Assembly: GCA_947483455.1 (NCBI GenBank)
Contig: CANKNK010000056.1
Span: 1 to 8,944 of the forward strand
Reading direction: 5' to 3'
Source of the DNA: Comamonadaceae bacterium
GTDB taxonomy: Bacteria; Pseudomonadota; Gammaproteobacteria; Burkholderiales; Burkholderiaceae_C
Length of the DNA: 8,944 nt
Part shown: positions 6,587 through 8,944 of the stretch, in pieces
How the letters are laid out: each line of letters starts with the position of its first letter
How positions within the stretch are numbered: the first letter of the stretch is position 1
Translations under genes and position numbers: made by a program
The notes under the pieces: generated by a model
Seen by the model: the letters and a program-made list of their open reading frames with translations, nothing else
What the model was told of the DNA's origin: nothing
Databases searched by the model: none

Positions 6587-7381
6587 ATGGACTTAGGAAT
6601 TTCAGGCCGTTGGGCTTTGGTATGCGGTGCAAGCCGCGGTTTGGGTTTCGGCTGCGCCCAAGCCCTGGTGCGCGAAGGCGTGCATGTACTGATGGTGGCG
6701 CGTCGGCCTGATGTGCTGGCCGCTGCCGCCGCGCAACTGGCCGGCGGTGATGCCGCTGCCAGCGGCGCCCAGGTCTTGCATTGCGCGGCCGATATCACCA
6801 GCCCGCAAGGACGTGAAGCCGTATTCGCCATCCGCAGCGACTTTGACATCGTTGTCACCAACGCCGGCGGCCCGCCACCGGGCACTTTCCGCGACTGGGA
6901 CCGGGAAGCCTGGCTGCGCGCTTTGGATGCCAATATGCTCACGCCCATCGAACTTATCAAGGCCACCGTCGATGGCATGGCTGCACGCGGTTTTGGCCGC
7001 ATCATCAACATCACGTCCGGTGCGGTGAAGGCGCCCATCGACATGCTTGGCTTGTCTAACGGTGCGCGCAGTGGCCTCACGGGCTTTGTGGCGGGGCTGG
7101 CGCGCTCTAGCATCGCAGCGCAAGGCGTGACGATCAATAATTTGCTGCCTGGCCCGTTTGATACCGACCGTTTGCAAGGCCTGTTTGCCAGTTCGGCACA
7201 AAAAACCGGCCAAAGCGTGGAAGCGCTGGCCGCCACGCGCCGCAAAGGCATTCCCGTGCAGCGCTTTGGTACGCCCGAAGAATTCGGCGCCGCCTGCGCA
7301 TTTTTATGCAGCCCACTGGCCGGGTTCATTACCGGCCAAAACCTATTGCTCGACGGCGGCGCATTTGGCGGTACGTTCTGA
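6587..7381 (+). CDS. SDR-fold protein of the atypical 3-ketoacyl-reductase-like subgroup
   Basis: A 264-residue Rossmann-fold protein, of normal length for short-chain dehydrogenases. The cofactor motif GASRGLG (residues 14-20), AADI (67-70), NAGG (92-95), Asn116 and Ser144 (NITSG) are present, as is the PGPFDTDR stretch after the active site and a C-terminal LLLDGGAFGG. The catalytic Tyr-x-x-x-Lys is absent. Counting the usual 13 residues from Ser144 reaches Ser157, and the Lys position is Arg161 (LSNGARSGL). From memory, a BKR-like SDR subgroup with imperfect catalytic tetrads has this pattern, so it is probably inherited and not a recent mutation. A normal ketoreductase reaction is doubtful and the substrate is unknown. 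The start is ATG at 6587 with GGAG (6577-6580) six bases upstream. The 79-base gap after the EamA gene contains a tandem GCCGAACT repeat (6544-6551, 6553-6560) but no clear promoter, so co-transcription with EamA is possible. Confidence 0.88.
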   Translation: MDLGISGRWALVCGASRGLGFGCAQALVREGVHVLMVARRPDVLAAAAAQLAGGDAAASGAQVLHCAADITSPQGREAVFAIRSDFDIVVTNAGGPPPGTFRDWDREAWLRALDANMLTPIELIKATVDGMAARGFGRIINITSGAVKAPIDMLGLSNGARSGLTGFVAGLARSSIAAQGVTINNLLPGPFDTDRLQGLFASSAQKTGQSVEALAATRRKGIPVQRFGTPEEFGAACAFLCSPLAGFITGQNLLLDGGAFGGTF

Positions 7382-7453
7382 TCCGTGCCGCTGGCCTGCG
7401 CGCAAAGCCTTGGCAAGCCGTCCGCGTCTTTGCAGGAGCCGTTGTGTGCGAAC

Positions 7454-8392
7454 CTAGGCGTCAGTTTTTTGGGGTGCCGTTTTACGCGCCGACAACACGA
7501 TGCCCGCCGCAATCAGCATAAAGGCCGCTGCGTGGAAAAGCTGCGGCGATTCACCCAAAAAAAGCGTGGACAAGAGCGCTGCAAACAGCGGAATCAGGTT
7601 CATGAAAAACCCTGCGACCGAGGGCCCGACCAGGGCTACCCCGGCACCCCATGCGCGGTAGGACAGCACTGCAGGCCCGATTCCGATGAATGCTAAGGCT
7701 GCAGCCAGCGGCCAGCCAAGTTCCAGGCGGGCGTCTGTTAGCGTCCATTCCAGCGACGCGCAGCCCAGGGCGCCGACCAGGCCGAACACCGTTTGCGCCA
7801 GCAAAAAGGCCGCCCAGTCTGCACGTATCGACGCCGACTCGGCGCTGGGGTGGGCCAGCATCCAACTGTAAAAGGCCCAACCCATGGCGGCGATCAGCAT
7901 GTAGACGTCGCCTGCCACTAAATGAAAACCGACCAGCAGCGCCCACTCGCCCCGGCACATCACCAGCACCACCCCGGCGATGGACAAGACGGCGCCCAGC
8001 AGTTGCCGGGCGGACACTGGCGTGCCAAAGAAAAAGCGCCCGATCAGTAGCATCCACACCGGCGTGCTGGCGCCTACCAGCGTCACGTTCATGGCGGTGG
8101 AGGTGGTAAGCGCCAGGTAGAGCATGGCGTTGTAGCTGGCGATGCTCAAGGCGCCCAAGAGCGCGAAACGCCGCCATTGGCTCCACAGCGGGCTATCTTT
8201 GCGCAGAACCCAGCGCGCCATGGGCAGCAGCACACAAAAGGCGATGAGCCAGCGAAACAGATTGAGCGTCATGGGCGAAATCAGGTGCTGCACCATGCGC
8301 CCGATGACGGCGTTGCCGGCCCACAAGATGGTGGCCCATGTGAGTAAGAGCGCCGCTTTGGCGCTCATACGCAGGGAGGAGGGTGTGTTCAT
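7454..8392 (-). CDS. Second EamA-domain (DMT superfamily) inner-membrane permease
   Basis: A 312-residue protein with two EamA repeats (about 12-146 and 162-303) and roughly ten hydrophobic segments. It carries the family signature WAGNAVIGR in helix 1 (24-32), RWLIAFCVLLPMARW in helix 2, STAMNVTLVGASTPVWMLLIG in domain 1, and GPSVAGFFMNLIPLFAALLSTLFLGE in domain 2 (256-281). The start is read at ATG 8392 (MNTPSSLRM). The open frame runs further to 8515, but that would extend into the qor coding region on the other strand and gives non-family-like sequence. ATG 8368 is another option. Neither has a visible Shine-Dalgarno sequence, and the ATG at 8392 follows a perfect inverted repeat by two bases. 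It belongs to a different EamA branch from the gene at 5548, judging by the dissimilar motifs, so the two are not a recent duplication. It converges on the SDR gene with 72 bases between stops. The substrate is unknown. Confidence 0.88.
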   Translation of the reverse strand: MNTPSSLRMSAKAALLLTWATILWAGNAVIGRMVQHLISPMTLNLFRWLIAFCVLLPMARWVLRKDSPLWSQWRRFALLGALSIASYNAMLYLALTTSTAMNVTLVGASTPVWMLLIGRFFFGTPVSARQLLGAVLSIAGVVLVMCRGEWALLVGFHLVAGDVYMLIAAMGWAFYSWMLAHPSAESASIRADWAAFLLAQTVFGLVGALGCASLEWTLTDARLELGWPLAAALAFIGIGPAVLSYRAWGAGVALVGPSVAGFFMNLIPLFAALLSTLFLGESPQLFHAAAFMLIAAGIVLSARKTAPQKTDA

Positions 8393-8394
8393 GG

Positions 8395-8414
8395 CCGCAC
8401 TGTAACCAGTGCGG
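8395..8414. repeat. Perfect 8-bp inverted repeat next to the second EamA start
   Basis: CCGCACTG (8395-8402) and CAGTGCGG (8407-8414) are exact reverse complements around TAAC. The repeat ends two bases upstream of the EamA ATG at 8392 and lies 91 bases upstream of the qor ATG. It could be an operator for a regulator encoded elsewhere, or an mRNA hairpin covering the ribosome-binding region of the minus-strand gene. A second short palindrome, GCAATTGC (8423-8430), follows. The binding protein is unknown. Confidence 0.55.
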
Positions 8415-8505
8415 ACTCCGGGGCAATTGCACCTGGCCCGCTCGCATGGGGCGATGGCGAGATAATCCAGGTCTTTATTCAACCACCCTTCGCTGGAGCC
8501 TACCC

Positions 8506-8944
8506 ATGTCCTCATCTTTGTCCCGTTCCATCCAAATTGACCAGCACGGCGGCCCCGAGCAAATGCACTTGGTGCAAATCGCAGTCGGTGAACCCGGACC
8601 GGGCGAAGTGCGTATCCGCCACCATGCGGTCGGTCTCAACTACATCGATGTCTATCAGCGCAGCGGTTTGTACCCGATGAACCTGCCGGTACAACTGGGT
8701 ATGGAAGCTGCCGGTGTGATCGAAGCCGTGGGCGAGGGCGTAACGCATTTGCAAGTCGGTGACCGCGCGGCCTACGCCAGCCAGCCCCCTGGCGCTTATT
8801 GCGAGCGTCGGGTCTTGCCTGCCAAGTGCGTGTGCAAATTGCGCGATGGCATCAGCTTTGAAACTGGCGCAGCCATGATGCTCAAAGGCCTGACGGTGCA
8901 GTACCTGCTCAAGCGCACCTTGCCGCAAGGGGGTTTGAAGGCCG
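8506..8944 (+). CDS. qor: QorA-like NADPH:quinone oxidoreductase, N-terminal part (3' end outside window)
   Basis: 146 codons are visible with no stop; the full family length is about 325 residues. ATG at 8506 is preceded by TGGAG (8494-8498) with 7 bases spacing, a good ribosome-binding site. The sequence shows the GroES-like domain of zinc-independent medium-chain reductases: PGPGEVRIRHHAVGLNYIDV (about 30-49), QRSGLYP (51-57), GMEAAGVIEAVGEGV (65-79) and VGDRAAY (84-90). The start of the cofactor-domain linker follows, ISFETGAAMMLKGLTVQYLL (about 116-135). GLNYIDVYxRSGLYP and MLKGLTVxYLL are diagnostic of bacterial Qor (zeta-crystallin-like). The position of the usual catalytic zinc ligand is Asn45, so no catalytic zinc is expected. 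The enzyme is soluble and reduces quinones with NADPH, probably for protection against quinone or redox stress. It is divergent from the EamA gene. A GATAAT (8461-8466) could be a -10, but no -35 fits it. Confidence 0.93.
   Translation, partial: MSSSLSRSIQIDQHGGPEQMHLVQIAVGEPGPGEVRIRHHAVGLNYIDVYQRSGLYPMNLPVQLGMEAAGVIEAVGEGVTHLQVGDRAAYASQPPGAYCERRVLPAKCVCKLRDGISFETGAAMMLKGLTVQYLLKRTLPQGGLKA

Noticed and set aside
7382..7475. Possible bidirectional terminator between the SDR gene and the second EamA gene
   Set aside because: A run of six T (7465-7470) exists, but it is inside the EamA coding end and no adequate GC-rich stem lies directly before it on the plus strand. Only small imperfect pairings are seen.
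6559..7512. 317-residue minus-strand open frame opposite the SDR gene
   Set aside because: It is rich in Arg/Ser/Pro/Ala with no recognisable domain and lies opposite a clear SDR gene with a good ribosome-binding site. High-GC codon bias explains it as an antisense shadow.
5548..8392. Idea that the two EamA permease genes are a recent duplication flanking the SDR gene
   Set aside because: The two proteins share only the family layout; motifs in helix 1 and domain 2 differ clearly, so they are separate branches of the superfamily.
8512..8928. Minus-strand 138-residue open frame at the right end
   Set aside because: It is the antisense shadow of the qor coding region, which carries diagnostic motifs and a proper ribosome-binding site.

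Overview
The window is a GC-rich (about 60%), densely packed bacterial chromosome segment. Gene order and protein style (a marR, NodT-type outer-membrane factor, emrA, emrB block, a b561-type cytochrome, a QorA-type quinone reductase) suggest a betaproteobacterium, probably of the Burkholderiales and perhaps near the Comamonadaceae. That placement is inferred from protein style only. No tRNA, rRNA, CRISPR array, insertion sequence or phage gene is visible, and no stretch longer than about 130 bases lacks a gene.

Layout. Bases 1-272 hold the 3' end of a plus-strand cytochrome b561-family gene. It converges, with a 3-base gap, on a four-gene minus-strand operon covering 5418-276: a MarR-family repressor, a NodT/OprM-like outer-membrane lipoprotein, an EmrA/HlyD-like membrane fusion protein and an EmrB-like 14-helix MFS transporter. 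Together these make a complete tripartite drug-efflux pump plus its probable regulator. The 129-base divergent region 5419-5547 carries a perfect 9-bp inverted repeat, the likely MarR operator, which touches promoter-like elements on both strands.

Divergent from the operon is a plus-strand EamA/DMT permease gene with a TTG start (5548-6507). It is followed by an SDR-fold protein (6587-7381) that lacks the catalytic Tyr and Lys of classical SDRs. A second EamA permease (8392-7454, minus) converges on the SDR gene. A QorA-like quinone oxidoreductase starts divergently at 8506 and runs off the right edge. The 113-base gap between them contains a perfect 8-bp inverted repeat two bases upstream of the permease ATG.

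How the genes work together. The MarR protein probably represses its own operon, and an inducing compound would release expression of the pump. The operator position makes co-control of the divergent permease possible. The rest is ordinary housekeeping or accessory metabolism. I found no convincing undescribed system. The points most worth a second look are the MarR operator architecture, the leader of the first EamA gene, the catalytically atypical SDR and the inverted repeat at the second EamA start.
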